Notes: generated by a model not told the origin, from the sequence alone. A stretch of DNA of 64,000 nucleotides from an uncultured Saprospiraceae bacterium (GCA_937941095.1 CALDYJ010000064.1:1-64000), one strand, 5' to 3'. Shown: positions 44,858-54,827, counted from the stretch's first letter. Translations and numbers: made by a program.

Positions 44858-46213
44858 ATGGATTTAAACGAGCACGTGCATTCTGAATATAGTGATCCTT
44901 TAAAGCAGAAATTTGAATCTCAAGCTAAAGAAGTGGCTAAGACTCTCAAAGCTGTGCTTAAAGAAAATGCTTCCATGAAAATGGATGAAGTAACTTTAAA
45001 GCAGGTTTTTGGAGGTATGAGAGGAGTAAAAAGTATGGTTTGGGAGACTTCACAATTAGACCCAGTTGACGGCATAAGATTTAGAGGTTATTCAATCCCT
45101 GAATTAAAAGAAAAACTTCCTAAAGCAGAAGGAGATAAGGAACCTTTACCAGAAGGTTTATTTTGGTTAATGTTAGTTGGAGAAATTCCAACTGAAGAAC
45201 AGGTTTCTTGGTTAAGTAAGCAATGGAAGCATAGAAGTAATGTTCCTGAACATACATTTAAGGTTTTGGATAGCTTTCCAGCTGAAACACATCCCATGAC
45301 TCAATTGAGTGCTGCAATCATTTCCATGCAGACTGGTTCTCAATTTTCTAGAAGATATGCCGAAGGCATGAATAAATCTGAATATTGGGACCCTACATAT
45401 GAGGATGCTATGAATTTAATAGCAAGATTACCTCGAGTAGCAGCTTATATATACAGAAGGACTTATCATAATGGCGATCATATTGCTCCAGATCTTTCTT
45501 TAGACTGGGCGGCTAATTTTGCGCATATGTTAGGTGTTAGTGATAAACCTGATTTTAAAAGTTTAATGAGGTTATACCTTACCATTCATGCAGATCATGA
45601 AGGGGGGAATGCCTCAGCGCATGCAACACACCTCGTTGGTTCTACATTGAGTGATGCCTATTTTGCCTTAGCTGGAGGAATGAGCGCACTAGCGGGACCT
45701 TTACACGGCTTGGCAAATCAAGAAGTGATAAAGTGGATCTTTAAGATGGTTGATGCCTTAGGAACTACTAATCCTACTAAAGAACAGATCGCAGACTATG
45801 TCAATAGCACTTTAGCTTCAGGGCAAGTAATTCCTGGATATGGACATGCTGTACTTAGAAGACCTGATCCAAGGTTTGTTGCACAAAAAGCTTTTGCAGA
45901 AGAATACATAAAAGATGACGACATCGTAAACATCGTCTGGAAAATATTTGAAGTCGTACCACCAATTTTAGACAGTTTAGGAAAAGTAAAAAATCCTTGG
46001 CCAAATGTCGATGCCCATTCAGGTGCACTATTGGTCCATTTTGGAATGAAAGAATATAGTTTTTATACAGTATTGTTCGGTGTATCTAGAGCCATGGGTG
46101 TTTTAGCCTCTTTGGTTTGGTCTAGAGCATTAGGCATGCCATTAGAAAGACCTAAGTCTGTTACATCAGCTTGGGTATTAGAGCACATATCTTCTCAGAA
46201 AGCAACGGTTTAG
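44858..46213 (+). CDS. gltA: Citrate synthase, eukaryotic-like type
   Basis: A 451-residue enzyme that condenses acetyl-CoA with oxaloacetate as the entry step of the TCA cycle. The catalytic His residues are in LAGPLHGLAN and PGYGHAVLRRPDPR, and the catalytic Asp in WPNVDAHSGAL. The motif ADHEGGNASAHATHLVGSTLSDAY, quoted here only in part (HADHEGGNASAHATHLVGS), and the long N-terminal region match the mitochondrial/type I form rather than the NADH-inhibited E. coli hexamer. It is monocistronic, with a terminator at 46238-46271. Confidence 0.95.
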   Translation: MDLNEHVHSEYSDPLKQKFESQAKEVAKTLKAVLKENASMKMDEVTLKQVFGGMRGVKSMVWETSQLDPVDGIRFRGYSIPELKEKLPKAEGDKEPLPEGLFWLMLVGEIPTEEQVSWLSKQWKHRSNVPEHTFKVLDSFPAETHPMTQLSAAIISMQTGSQFSRRYAEGMNKSEYWDPTYEDAMNLIARLPRVAAYIYRRTYHNGDHIAPDLSLDWAANFAHMLGVSDKPDFKSLMRLYLTIHADHEGGNASAHATHLVGSTLSDAYFALAGGMSALAGPLHGLANQEVIKWIFKMVDALGTTNPTKEQIADYVNSTLASGQVIPGYGHAVLRRPDPRFVAQKAFAEEYIKDDDIVNIVWKIFEVVPPILDSLGKVKNPWPNVDAHSGALLVHFGMKEYSFYTVLFGVSRAMGVLASLVWSRALGMPLERPKSVTSAWVLEHISSQKATV

Positions 46214-46237
46214 CAAAAGCTTTTCAGATAAGGTAAT

Positions 46238-46272
46238 AAAAGAGCATAAGTCAATGGATTTATGCTCTTTTT
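46238..46272 (+). terminator. Rho-independent terminator after citrate synthase
   Basis: AAAAGAGCATAA (46238-46249) pairs with TTATGCTCTTTT (46260-46271) around a 10-nt loop, followed by T-rich sequence. It lies 25 bp past the stop. Confidence 0.85.
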
Positions 46273-46330
46273 ATTTTTGATTTTATCATACCTTTTCCTT
46301 TATTTGATTTTCTTTATATAAAATACAATT

Positions 46331-46723
46331 ATGAGCGTTCCTGCAGAACTTAAATATTCAAAAGAACACGAGTGGGTCAAGGTTGGTGATGATAATGTCA
46401 TTCATGTTGGCATTACAGATTTTGCTCAAGGTGAATTAGGAGAACTAGTTTATGTCGAAGTGGAATCCGTAGGAGAAACTTTATCAAAAGATGAAGTTTT
46501 TGGTACTGTAGAAGCAGTAAAGACTACTTCAGATCTATTTATGCCAGTAAGTGGTAAAATACTTGCCTTTAATCCTAAATTGGATGAATCAGAAGGAGAT
46601 GAGCCAACGTTAATTAATTCAGATCCATATGGAGACGGCTGGGTAGTAAAAATCGAGCTCACTGACCCAAGTGAATTGGAAGAGTTATTAAGCGCTGAAG
46701 CTTATAGAGAATTAATTGGATAA
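46331..46723 (+). CDS. gcvH: Glycine cleavage system H protein
   Basis: A 130-residue lipoyl carrier that shuttles the aminomethyl group between the P, T and L proteins. The lipoylated Lys is Lys64 in [17 protein letters not shown]. Length is standard. It overlaps the next gene by 8 bases. No other gcv gene is near, as is usual in Bacteroidota where gcvH sits with vanZ and tonB. Confidence 0.97.
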   Translation: MSVPAELKYSKEHEWVKVGDDNVIHVGITDFAQGELGELVYVEVESVGETLSKDEVFGTVEAVKTTSDLFMPVSGKILAFNPKLDESEGDEPTLINSDPYGDGWVVKIELTDPSELEELLSAEAYRELIG

Positions 46724-47138
46724 ATTTTTGGCTACACACACACCAAAAATTAAACTTTTCACATCTGATACATTGAGAAACTATTTACCAGCAATTATTT
46801 GGGCTTTGGTGATTGCTTACCTTTCTACAATGGGAGGTATAAATTTGCCTCAGTCACTTTGGGAAATTGTAGCAGTTGATAAAATTGGACATTTCTTAGT
46901 TTACGCTATTTTGGTCATTTTGCTTTTAATCGGACTAAAGAAGAGTAAGCTGGATTTATCTACAAAGAGAGTCACTTGGGTTCTTTTATCGTGTATTGGG
47001 TATAGTATTATGCTTGAATTCGTTCAGTTATACTTTTTCCCGCATAGATATTTTGAATACTTGGATATTCTTGCTAATATTATCGGCTGTACGCTGGGTT
47101 ATTTAGTGTATAAATTTTTAATTAATAAATTCTTGTAG
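46716..47138 (+). CDS. VanZ-family membrane protein
   Basis: A 140-residue protein with four transmembrane helices and the VanZ-like landmarks [16 protein letters not shown] and [30 protein letters not shown]. The start is a TTG overlapping the gcvH stop; no in-frame ATG exists before the first helix, so the TTG is accepted. Its role is unknown outside glycopeptide-resistance clusters, and nothing here implies resistance. The order gcvH-vanZ-tonB, with overlap and 1-bp gaps, marks an operon. Confidence 0.85.
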   Translation: MDKFLATHTPKIKLFTSDTLRNYLPAIIWALVIAYLSTMGGINLPQSLWEIVAVDKIGHFLVYAILVILLLIGLKKSKLDLSTKRVTWVLLSCIGYSIMLEFVQLYFFPHRYFEYLDILANIIGCTLGYLVYKFLINKFL

Positions 47139-47139
47139 C

Positions 47140-48054
47140 ATGCTGTTTTTAGTTAACATCGCTCTCACAGGAAAAGCACTCGGACTAGTAATTCTTGCTT
47201 TGATAGCATTAGTTGTAGGTTTGATCTTTTTTGTGAGAAATAACTTTAAAAGCTTTGCTTCAAAAGAACATTCTTCCCGTCCGGTAAAGTCATTGTTGGC
47301 TAACCGAACTAAATACGAGGAAGTTAATGCGCTTGGAAGATCTTATCGAGTACCTCTTAGTCTATTAGGACTAGCCTTAGCAGTAGGAATAACAACTTTA
47401 GCTTTTGGTTGGACACAATATGATAAGGAGATTTTCATTCCAGATGATGCCCTTTTACTTGATGAAGACATTGAAGTTGAGCCACCTCGAACTGCTGAGC
47501 CTCCACCACCTCCACCACCTCCACCACCTCCTGTAATAGAAGAGGTGCCTGAAGAGGAAATCGAGGAAGAAGATGAGCCAGAATTCGTAGATCAATCCGT
47601 AGAAGAAGAAACAGTGGTTGATGAACCACCTCCTCCTCCGAAGAAAGCACCACCTCCTCCACCTCCTCCTCCGCCGCCGCCACCAGAGCCTGAAGTGGAT
47701 GAAATATTTAAGGTAGTGGAAGAGATGCCTAAATTTCCTGGTTGTGAAAACGAAGGAGATGAAGCAGCTAAGAAAAAGTGTGCTCAAGGTAAAATGTTGA
47801 AATTTATCTATAAAAACATAAAGTATCCTGCCATAGCAAGAGAAAATGGGGTTGAAGGAACATGTGTAGTTAGGTTTGTTGTAGATAAATCAGGAAACAT
47901 AACCGTTCCGGAGGTAGTAAGAGACATTGGGGCTGGCTGTGGAGCCGAAGCTTTGAGAGTTGTGAACATGATGCCGAAATGGAATCCTGGCAAACAAAGA
48001 GGAAGAGCAGTGAAAGTACAGTTTAACTTACCAGTTAAATTTAAGCTGCAATAA
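47140..48054 (+). CDS. tonB: Energy transducer TonB
   Basis: A 304-residue inner-membrane protein. It has two hydrophobic helices (12-33 and 72-91) instead of one, a periplasmic Pro-rich spacer with pure Pro runs at 121-132, 164-168 and 172-183 broken by acidic stretches, and the C-terminal TonB domain (about 195-304) with the Bacteroidota form MPKFPGCEN, YPAIARENGVEGTCVVRFVV. It passes proton-motive energy to receptors such as the one at 2009-4669. It starts 1 bp after the vanZ stop. No exbB/exbD is in the window. Confidence 0.92.
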   Translation: MLFLVNIALTGKALGLVILALIALVVGLIFFVRNNFKSFASKEHSSRPVKSLLANRTKYEEVNALGRSYRVPLSLLGLALAVGITTLAFGWTQYDKEIFIPDDALLLDEDIEVEPPRTAEPPPPPPPPPPPVIEEVPEEEIEEEDEPEFVDQSVEEETVVDEPPPPPKKAPPPPPPPPPPPPEPEVDEIFKVVEEMPKFPGCENEGDEAAKKKCAQGKMLKFIYKNIKYPAIARENGVEGTCVVRFVVDKSGNITVPEVVRDIGAGCGAEALRVVNMMPKWNPGKQRGRAVKVQFNLPVKFKLQ

Positions 48055-48066
48055 AATATTTCAAAT

Positions 48067-48106
48067 AAAAAAAGGGCTCAATCAATTTTGATTGAGCCCT
48101 TTTTTT
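48067..48106. terminator. Strong bidirectional terminator
   Basis: GGGCTCAATCA (48074-48084) pairs perfectly with TGATTGAGCCC (48089-48099) around ATTT, with seven As before and seven Ts after. It ends both tonB (plus) and the AsmA gene (minus), whose stop codon lies just inside the T-run. Confidence 0.95.
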
Positions 48107-50846
48107 ATTGGTTTCCTTTCTTTTTCTTCTTTCCTTGCCAAAGGAATTCTGGTTCTTCTTCAGCAGCTTCTTCATCGTATTCTGGAATAATTATTCCTCC
48201 TTCTTCTTCATCTTCTTTGGCCAACTCTTTTTCTTCTTTGATGACTTCTAGCTTTTCTTCTCTAACATCAGCTTCTAACTTTCTAGCTTCGGACTTAGAT
48301 AACTTTTCTTCAAAATCTTCTGTTTGTAGTTGCTCAACACCTAAGGAATTAAATTCATTTTCTAAGGATGCTTTAATTCTTTTTTTCAAGAGCTCACTTA
48401 GTTTGAAGTGCTTGAGTACTTCTTCTCTGTCTTTACGGATCTTATAATTATCAATAGGACCATTAATCACGTAATGCAAGTTAAATCCTTTTAATCGTGC
48501 TTTTTGAGGCTTTAGACTAGGATCATGTTTCTTGATTCGGTTCATCAATACTTGACCTGCGTTTAGTTTGATGTTGTATTTCATGTGATGATCGAAGGTG
48601 TGTGCTCCTGAAACCATTAAGTTTATTGCATTGTTTTGAATGAACATCACCGGAATCTTGATTTGGCTGTTTCTGACTTCTAACCAATTTTCCATATCTG
48701 TAAACTTGATATGCTTTAAATCTTGAATTTTTATAAAGTCTGCAAAGTCTTGAAGGATCTTTACATTTTTAAGTTCTCCATTTTTTATGCTGATTTTAGA
48801 AAGTACTTTTAATTTTTTGTCTAAAAATTTCCCTTTGTTATCCCAATAGGCATTGATTATGATGTTAGAATTCATCCTGCCCTTTATATTTTTAGCTCCG
48901 ATGACATCTTGTCCAAAGTTATTAGCGTTTGCAAAAAACTGATTCACATCAATACCATCACAAGATAAATTTGCTTTTAAAACTGGTCTGCTAATAAGAT
49001 TAATTTGACCTTCCAAATTCATGCTTCCTTTCATGGTCTCTAAATCTCCATCAATAAATAATTCATCTTGATCAAAAGTAATTTTCCCTTCAAAGTCTTC
49101 ACCGGTGAATTTTTCATAAATGACATGTTCAATTTCAGCTTCAATTTTTCCATTTAAAAATCCACTAATGCTGTTGTGCCAACCATCAGTTTTCTCTCCT
49201 TCTTTTTCTACATTAAAAAGATCAATGATTTTTTTAATGTCCATTTGTTCAGCATCAATGTTTGCTCTAAATTCTAATTCTACATTTTTAGAATTCAGAG
49301 AATCAGCTACCAAAACAGGAATTAAGTTTTTAAAAGAGCCATTCATCGTAAATTCAGAATCTGCGCCTTCTACTTTTATTTCCTTAGCAGTCATATTATT
49401 TCCACTTAAATGAACCTCACCTCTATCTAATAAAATTTTATTTCCATTTATGGTTAATCCAGCATCATCAAATTCAAAAACACCTTCTGTTTCTACTTTA
49501 GATATGGTTCTTGTTGACCTCATGTCTTCTAATGCTCCTCTAATTTTAAAATCCTTTATTTCAATCTCACCATGTCCCTTAGAGATGTTATCATTTTCTA
49601 AAAATTTTCTGATATTTTTCACAGGAATTTTGCCATTGATTTCCATATCAATTCTTGGATCATCAAAATTCTTGATGGCTAAGTCCAATTCAGTTAATTC
49701 TCTATTGAAATAACCCTTAAAATCAACAATCTCTAAAATACTAGACTTAGAATCATTGTATTTACCATTTGAATACAAAGCGGTGAAAGAAACATCTTTA
49801 ATGGGGCCATCGAGCATTGGGCTTGAAATGCTGGCATTTCTCAATAGTACTTTTGCTTCTACATCAGGATTTTCTTTTAAGTTTTGGGTACCATTAATGG
49901 TCATATCAAAATGAAAAGTTCCTGTGCTTTTTATGCCCTTTAGGGTTTTTAAAAATTCTTTCGGGAAAAAAGCTATGACAGATTCCAAGTTGCCTTTTTT
50001 TGACTGAAGCTTTAAATTGTAATTGGTGTCCTTCTTATCTATGGAAAGGTCACCTGTCAATTCAAAGGTATTGCCATCAAGAATAACCATTACCTTTTCG
50101 AATTGATATATTTTATTTTTAAGGTCAACATCAATTAAAGCGTCGTATTGCACACCTTGTCCAGCTAAAAATCTGTTGCCATTGAGTTCAATAAAATCCG
50201 ATTCTAAATTTGCCAAGCTTTTCATGGAAAACTTGTCTTTTTCAAAATTTCCAGAAAAGGAAGCTGTGTTTAGAAACGTCCTCATTTCCTGCTCATTAGC
50301 TTTATTTATGTAGATAAGTTCAAAATCTCTTAATATAGCCTCTTCAAGATTAAGTTTTAAATCTGAGGATTTGCCGTTTTCCTTTGTTCCTTTTTTGAAT
50401 ACATGGTAATTGGGTTCTCTTTTACTATCCAGATAAACATAAAGCGCTCCTGCATCAGCAATGACTTTTTTGATGTCTATTTTTGATTGCAAAAGTGCCA
50501 TTAAGCCAAATTTGAAAGATAGTTTTTCAGCTTCTAATAAATTTCCTCCTTGAGTGTCTCTTAAGGTTACTTCTTTTAGTTCAGCTGATACTGTAGGAAA
50601 AGATGACCAAATGTTCAAATTAAAATCACCAACTTCTAATTCAGTTTTGAATTGTTTTCTTAATTCTTCAATTAGAAAATTATTGATTTTATCTCCAAAT
50701 AAGGAAGAGACGACTAATGAGGCAAGTAGCATCAATAGTGCTATAGCGAGAAACCACGAGATAAGTCTTCTGAAAAAGCTTTTTTTCTTTGGCTTTTGCG
50801 GTTGAATAGGAGTTTGATATGTGGTGTATTCTCCAGTTTTATTCAT
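48105..50846 (-). CDS. AsmA-family envelope protein
   Basis: A 913-residue protein with an N-terminal membrane anchor (about 27-50, LISWFLAIALLMLLASLVVSSLFG) and a long beta-rich periplasmic body. N-terminal (ELEVGDFNLNIWSSFPTVSAELKEV) and C-terminal (ISIKNGELKNVKILQDFADFIKIQDLKHI, in part LKNVKILQDFADFIKI) segments match AsmA and its C-terminal domain. Relatives such as TamB and YhdP are bridge-like lipid carriers between membranes; that role here is inferred. The last 90 residues are highly charged (Glu/Lys-rich). Confidence 0.88.
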   Translation of the reverse strand: MNKTGEYTTYQTPIQPQKPKKKSFFRRLISWFLAIALLMLLASLVVSSLFGDKINNFLIEELRKQFKTELEVGDFNLNIWSSFPTVSAELKEVTLRDTQGGNLLEAEKLSFKFGLMALLQSKIDIKKVIADAGALYVYLDSKREPNYHVFKKGTKENGKSSDLKLNLEEAILRDFELIYINKANEQEMRTFLNTASFSGNFEKDKFSMKSLANLESDFIELNGNRFLAGQGVQYDALIDVDLKNKIYQFEKVMVILDGNTFELTGDLSIDKKDTNYNLKLQSKKGNLESVIAFFPKEFLKTLKGIKSTGTFHFDMTINGTQNLKENPDVEAKVLLRNASISSPMLDGPIKDVSFTALYSNGKYNDSKSSILEIVDFKGYFNRELTELDLAIKNFDDPRIDMEINGKIPVKNIRKFLENDNISKGHGEIEIKDFKIRGALEDMRSTRTISKVETEGVFEFDDAGLTINGNKILLDRGEVHLSGNNMTAKEIKVEGADSEFTMNGSFKNLIPVLVADSLNSKNVELEFRANIDAEQMDIKKIIDLFNVEKEGEKTDGWHNSISGFLNGKIEAEIEHVIYEKFTGEDFEGKITFDQDELFIDGDLETMKGSMNLEGQINLISRPVLKANLSCDGIDVNQFFANANNFGQDVIGAKNIKGRMNSNIIINAYWDNKGKFLDKKLKVLSKISIKNGELKNVKILQDFADFIKIQDLKHIKFTDMENWLEVRNSQIKIPVMFIQNNAINLMVSGAHTFDHHMKYNIKLNAGQVLMNRIKKHDPSLKPQKARLKGFNLHYVINGPIDNYKIRKDREEVLKHFKLSELLKKRIKASLENEFNSLGVEQLQTEDFEEKLSKSEARKLEADVREEKLEVIKEEKELAKEDEEEGGIIIPEYDEEAAEEEPEFLWQGKKKKKGNQ

Positions 50847-50982
50847 ACTAAAGAGGATAAACGGTATTAAGTTTTAAATAAGGGATATAGTTTTATACAA
50901 ATGATTGGAAATTGTAATATACTGAATACTCCAATAACGACTGTGTTAGGCAGTATATTTTAATAATAATATTTAAAAAAAC

Positions 50983-51013
50983 TTGTTTGGTATATTGCTT
51001 GAGCATATATTTG
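50983..51013 (+). promoter_or_regulatory. tRNA-Val promoter
   Basis: TTG at 50983-50985 (in CTTGTTTGG), a 20-base spacer, then TATATTTGCA (-7 box 51006-51013). A start about 7 bases later leaves a leader of roughly 9 nt before the tRNA. Confidence 0.75.
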
Positions 51014-51028
51014 CACTCCTCAATAGAG

Positions 51029-51103
51029 GGGCGATTAGCTCAGCTGGTTCAGAGCACCTCGTTTACACCGAGGGGGTCGGGAGTTCGAATCTCTCATCGC
51101 CCA
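51029..51103 (+). tRNA. tRNA-Val (UAC anticodon)
   Basis: A 75-nt cloverleaf: acceptor GGGCGAT/ATCGCCC with discriminator A; D-arm GCTC/GAGC; anticodon stem CCTCG/CGAGG with loop TTTACAC, anticodon TAC for valine; variable loop GGGTC; T-arm GGGAG/CTCTC with loop TTCGAAT (one G-U pair). The 3' CCA is not encoded (CACA follows), so it must be added by tRNA nucleotidyltransferase. The gene is a free-standing unit with its own promoter and terminator. Confidence 0.97.
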
Positions 51104-51104
51104 C

Positions 51105-51137
51105 AAAGGTCAAGATCTTTTCTTGACCTTTTTTTTT
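51105..51137 (+). terminator. Terminator of the tRNA-Val gene
   Basis: AAAGGTCAAG (51105-51114) pairs with CTTGACCTTT (51122-51131) around a 7-nt loop, ending in a run of nine Ts (51129-51137). It starts one base after the tRNA end. Confidence 0.92.
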
Positions 51138-51226
51138 GCGCCATTCTAATTTTGCTCCAAATTTATTAATGAAATTATAATAGAAAAGTAATTCTTGTTA
51201 ACACAGATCAAAGCAAATAAAGAAAA

Positions 51227-51257
51227 CTGGCGACCATTTAATAAATTCTTACATTTG
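51227..51257 (+). promoter_or_regulatory. Putative promoter of the DUF2723 gene
   Basis: TACATTTG (51250-51257) fits the -7 box; 20 bases upstream stands CTG, one base off TTG. The box overlaps a small dyad, CTTAC-ATTT-GTAAG. The leader would be about 80 nt. Confidence 0.5.
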
Positions 51258-51346
51258 TAAGTAAAATTCGCCTTTAAAGCCCAATTTATATAACCCTAAG
51301 GCATTCAAGGGCGTATTATTAGGTATTATACGATTGAAAATAATTT

Positions 51347-54300
51347 ATGAATAATTATAAAAAACTAACCAATATAAGTGGTTGGGTGGTATTTGGAATC
51401 GCCGCGATTGTCTTTTTTCTAACTGCTGAAAGAACAGGAAGTTTATGGGACTGTGGCGAATTCATAACTGGGGCTTTAAAGCTTGAGGTAGTTCACCCTC
51501 CTGGAGCAGCTTTATTCTTACTAATTGGAAGAATATTTACGATCATAGCAGAGACTTTTTCTAGTGATCCTAACGATATTTCTTTTTCAGTCAATTTGAT
51601 GTCTGGATTATGCACCGCCGCAACAGCCATGTTTGTTTGTTGGGTTTGTATTCGCTTGGGAGCATTAGCAATGGTAGGAAGAGAAAGAATAGCAAGTCAA
51701 GCAGAAACAATTGCATTATGTGGTGCAGGTTTAGTTGGTGGATTAACGGCTGCCTTTTGTACATCCATATGGTTTTCTGCAGTAGAAGGAGAAGTATATG
51801 CGATGTCAACTATGTTTACTGCGATGACTTTATGGTCTATGGTAAAGTGGTATACATTGCCTAATGAATCGTGGACAGATAGATGGTTAGTGTTTACGAT
51901 TTATGTTGCTGGTTTATCGATTGGAGTTCACTTATTAAGTTTGTTGACATTCCCTGCACTAGCAATGTTTTATTATTTCAAGAAATATGAAAATACGAAT
52001 TTTGGAGGCATACTATTGTCTTCGTTTGTAGGGCTATTATTTATTGTCTTCATTCAAAAAGTAATCATTGTAGGAATACCCAACCTTTGGGCAGGTCTAG
52101 AAAAAATGATGGTTAACGGTTTTGGATTACCTTTTCAAAGTGGAATTTTTCCATTGTTGATTATTCTAGGAGCTCTATTTTTCTTTGGTTTCAAATACGC
52201 AGAAAAAAGTAAGAATGCTTTATTGCAATTAGGATTAGTGAGTGTCTTGATGGTAACCATAGCCTTTTCAACCATTGGAGTAGTTGTTATAAGAGCAAAT
52301 GCAGATACGCCGATCAATATGAATAAGCCATCAGATCCAATGCGATTGATTCCTTATTTGAATAGAGAACAATATGGAGAGAGACCTTTACTTAAAGGTC
52401 CACACTTCGAAGCAAAGCCAAAAGCTGGGGATTATAATGAAGTAGACAGGTATGGTAGAGTAGGTGATCGATACGAAATCACCGATCGTAAGATCAGTTA
52501 TAAATTCAACGAAAAAGATAAAATGTTCTTTCCTAGGATAGGGCATTATGAACAAGGAAGACCTCGTCAACATAAATTATGGATGGGATTAGATCCTGAT
52601 AAGCCATTGCCTAAAAATCGACCAGATCAGGCTGACAACATGAATTTCTTTTGGAACTATCAAGTCAATTGGATGTACTGGAGGTATTTTATGTGGAATT
52701 TTGCCGGAAGGCAAAATGGGACCCAAGGTTATTACCCTTGGGATAAAACAAGAGGACATTGGCAATCAGGTTTTGCTGCTATAGATTCTCGTTTATACAA
52801 ACAAACAGATTTACCTGACACTATAAAAAATAATAAGGCTCAAAACTCTTATTATTTTCTACCATTGATCTTTGGGATATTGGGCATATTATTTCATGCA
52901 ATGAAAAGGCCGAAAGATGCCTTGGCACTTTTTGCAATGTTCATTATAACGGGGATAGGAATTATTATTTATTCTAACCAGCCTCCAAACGAACCGCGTG
53001 AAAGAGATTACGTTTTAGCAGGTTCCTTCTTTACTTTTAGTATCTGGGTTGGAATGGGCGTATTAGCTATTTTTTCTGTGTTAAAGGATAGGATTGGAGG
53101 TGTAGTGCCGGCAATCCTTGCTACTGTACTTGCCTTAAGTGCGCCTGCGATTATGCTTTCCGAAAACTTTGATGATCACTCCAGAAGACATCATACAGGA
53201 GCGAGTGATTATGCAAGTAATTTTCTTGAATCATGCGCCCCTAATGCTATAATATTTACTTATGGTGATAACGATACCTATCCATTATGGTATGCTCAAG
53301 AAGTTGAGAAGGTAAGAACCGATGTGCGGGTGGTAAACTTGAGTTTGATAGCAGTTGATTGGTACATTAATTCTCTCAGAAGAAAAGTAAATGATTCTGC
53401 TCCTATAAAAATGGTTTTAACAGAAGATCAAATAAGAGGAAGAAAAAGAGTTCAGGTGCCGATTGATACCAAAAGTGAGAAAGAGTTGTCTTTGGGTGCG
53501 GCTTTGAAATTTTTAGGAGAAGATCACCCCATACCTCCATACGATAGTTACTTCCCAACTAAAAAACTATACATTCCAGTTGACAAGTCAAGAGCTGTTG
53601 CTAATGGTATGGTTAGTTCTATAGACTCTACAGTAGTAGATCGAATTAATTTCAGCTTAGGAGGAAAGAGTGGCTTGATAAAAGGAGACATGGCTGTCCT
53701 AGACATCATCAACTCAAACATTTGGGATAGACCAATTTATTTTGCAGTAACATGTCGACCTGAGAGCTTGCTAGGGCTAGGATCATATTTGGAACTTGAA
53801 GGATTAGGATTAAGAATCATACCTAAGAAAAATAAGTCTGATGGAAGATTTGGAATCATAGGTTCAGGAGCTGTAGATGCTGATGCTATTTATGATAATG
53901 TGATGAATAAATTTAAATGGGGTAATTTTGATAAAGAAGATTTATTTGTAGATAGGAGTTATTTACCTTCTGTACAAAGTATTCGACTTGTTATCACTCG
54001 GGCATGCGAACAGTTGTTGAAAAATGGAGATAAGAAAAGAGCTGGAGAGTTGGCTCAAAAGTTCTTTGAATCTTTTCCTCATATGAATTTCCCATATGAT
54101 GAGCAAGTAATTAATCTAATGAATGTTTTAGCAAATTCTGGAGATATAGAAAATGCTAAAAAGCATATGAGGATTTTGACAAAAGAAGTCGATCAATATT
54201 TAAATTATTTTGAACCATACAGTGTCGATACTTTAAATGAAATTGGCTTTGTAGAAAAGTATGCTTATATGTTAAGAGCTAAAGAGCAACTCCTTCAAAT

Positions 54301-54373
54301 GTCAAGTAAATTTAATGATGATGCATTTGCTAAAGAGATTAAGGACGCTATTGGAAAATATAAGCGGAAATAA
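51347..54373 (+). CDS. DUF2723 membrane glycosyltransferase-like protein
   Basis: A 1008-residue polytopic protein. The N-terminal DUF2723 region has about ten helices with TAERTGSLWDCGEFITGALK and EVVHPPGAALFLLIGRIF, the acidic first-loop signature of GT-C-type transferases. A second conserved block (PPNEPRERDYVLAGSFFTFS, then YGDNDTYPLWYAQEVEKVR) precedes a soluble C-terminal tail (about 800-1008) with TPR-like helices. The family is near-universal in Bacteroidota and probably transfers sugars to exported proteins from a lipid donor; substrate not shown. It is followed after 16 bp by rpiB. Confidence 0.85.
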   Translation: MNNYKKLTNISGWVVFGIAAIVFFLTAERTGSLWDCGEFITGALKLEVVHPPGAALFLLIGRIFTIIAETFSSDPNDISFSVNLMSGLCTAATAMFVCWVCIRLGALAMVGRERIASQAETIALCGAGLVGGLTAAFCTSIWFSAVEGEVYAMSTMFTAMTLWSMVKWYTLPNESWTDRWLVFTIYVAGLSIGVHLLSLLTFPALAMFYYFKKYENTNFGGILLSSFVGLLFIVFIQKVIIVGIPNLWAGLEKMMVNGFGLPFQSGIFPLLIILGALFFFGFKYAEKSKNALLQLGLVSVLMVTIAFSTIGVVVIRANADTPINMNKPSDPMRLIPYLNREQYGERPLLKGPHFEAKPKAGDYNEVDRYGRVGDRYEITDRKISYKFNEKDKMFFPRIGHYEQGRPRQHKLWMGLDPDKPLPKNRPDQADNMNFFWNYQVNWMYWRYFMWNFAGRQNGTQGYYPWDKTRGHWQSGFAAIDSRLYKQTDLPDTIKNNKAQNSYYFLPLIFGILGILFHAMKRPKDALALFAMFIITGIGIIIYSNQPPNEPRERDYVLAGSFFTFSIWVGMGVLAIFSVLKDRIGGVVPAILATVLALSAPAIMLSENFDDHSRRHHTGASDYASNFLESCAPNAIIFTYGDNDTYPLWYAQEVEKVRTDVRVVNLSLIAVDWYINSLRRKVNDSAPIKMVLTEDQIRGRKRVQVPIDTKSEKELSLGAALKFLGEDHPIPPYDSYFPTKKLYIPVDKSRAVANGMVSSIDSTVVDRINFSLGGKSGLIKGDMAVLDIINSNIWDRPIYFAVTCRPESLLGLGSYLELEGLGLRIIPKKNKSDGRFGIIGSGAVDADAIYDNVMNKFKWGNFDKEDLFVDRSYLPSVQSIRLVITRACEQLLKNGDKKRAGELAQKFFESFPHMNFPYDEQVINLMNVLANSGDIENAKKHMRILTKEVDQYLNYFEPYSVDTLNEIGFVEKYAYMLRAKEQLLQMSSKFNDDAFAKEIKDAIGKYKRK

Positions 54374-54389
54374 GGATAAGATAAAAACT

Positions 54390-54827
54390 ATGAGTAAGCT
54401 TACAATCGCAATGGGTGCGGACCATGCTGGCTTTGAATTTAAAGAAGAGCTTAAGAAGCATCTTGTAAATAGATCTATAGCTGTTATAGATTTTGGAACA
54501 AATTCTCCGGACTCTGTAGATTACCCAGATTATATCCATCCAGTAGCAGATGCAATAGAAGAAGAAAAGGTCTCTTTAGGAATTATATTATGTGGTAGTG
54601 GAAATGGCGCTGCTATGACTGCTAATAAGCATCCAAACATTAGAGCTGCTATCTGTTGGAATAAGTCCTTAGCTGAATTAGCAAGACAACATAATGATGC
54701 AAACATTATTTCTATTCCAACAAGATTTGTTTCTTTAGAAATAGCTGTTGAAATGGTAGATGCCTTTTTATCAACAGCATTTGAAGGGGGAAGGCATGCA
54801 AGAAGAGTTGGAAAAATTTCTTGTTAA
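54390..54827 (+). CDS. rpiB: Ribose-5-phosphate isomerase B
   Basis: A 145-residue enzyme interconverting ribose- and ribulose-5-phosphate. The opening IAMGADHAGFEFKEELKKHL and the catalytic-Cys motif LCGSGNGAAMTANKHP are diagnostic. The frame is open back to 54315, but that part lies inside the DUF2723 gene in another frame; the ATG at 54390 gives the normal N-terminus. The stop is 10 bp from that of the convergent M28 gene. Confidence 0.95.
   Translation: MSKLTIAMGADHAGFEFKEELKKHLVNRSIAVIDFGTNSPDSVDYPDYIHPVADAIEEEKVSLGIILCGSGNGAAMTANKHPNIRAAICWNKSLAELARQHNDANIISIPTRFVSLEIAVEMVDAFLSTAFEGGRHARRVGKISC

Noticed and set aside
46716-47138. VanZ as a sign of teicoplanin resistance
   Set aside because: No vanHAX or regulator is present; the gcvH-vanZ-tonB order is a housekeeping arrangement.
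47435-47787. Two antisense frames rich in Val/Glu and Trp/Arg
   Set aside because: They arise from the CCA/CCT repeats that encode the TonB poly-Pro struts.
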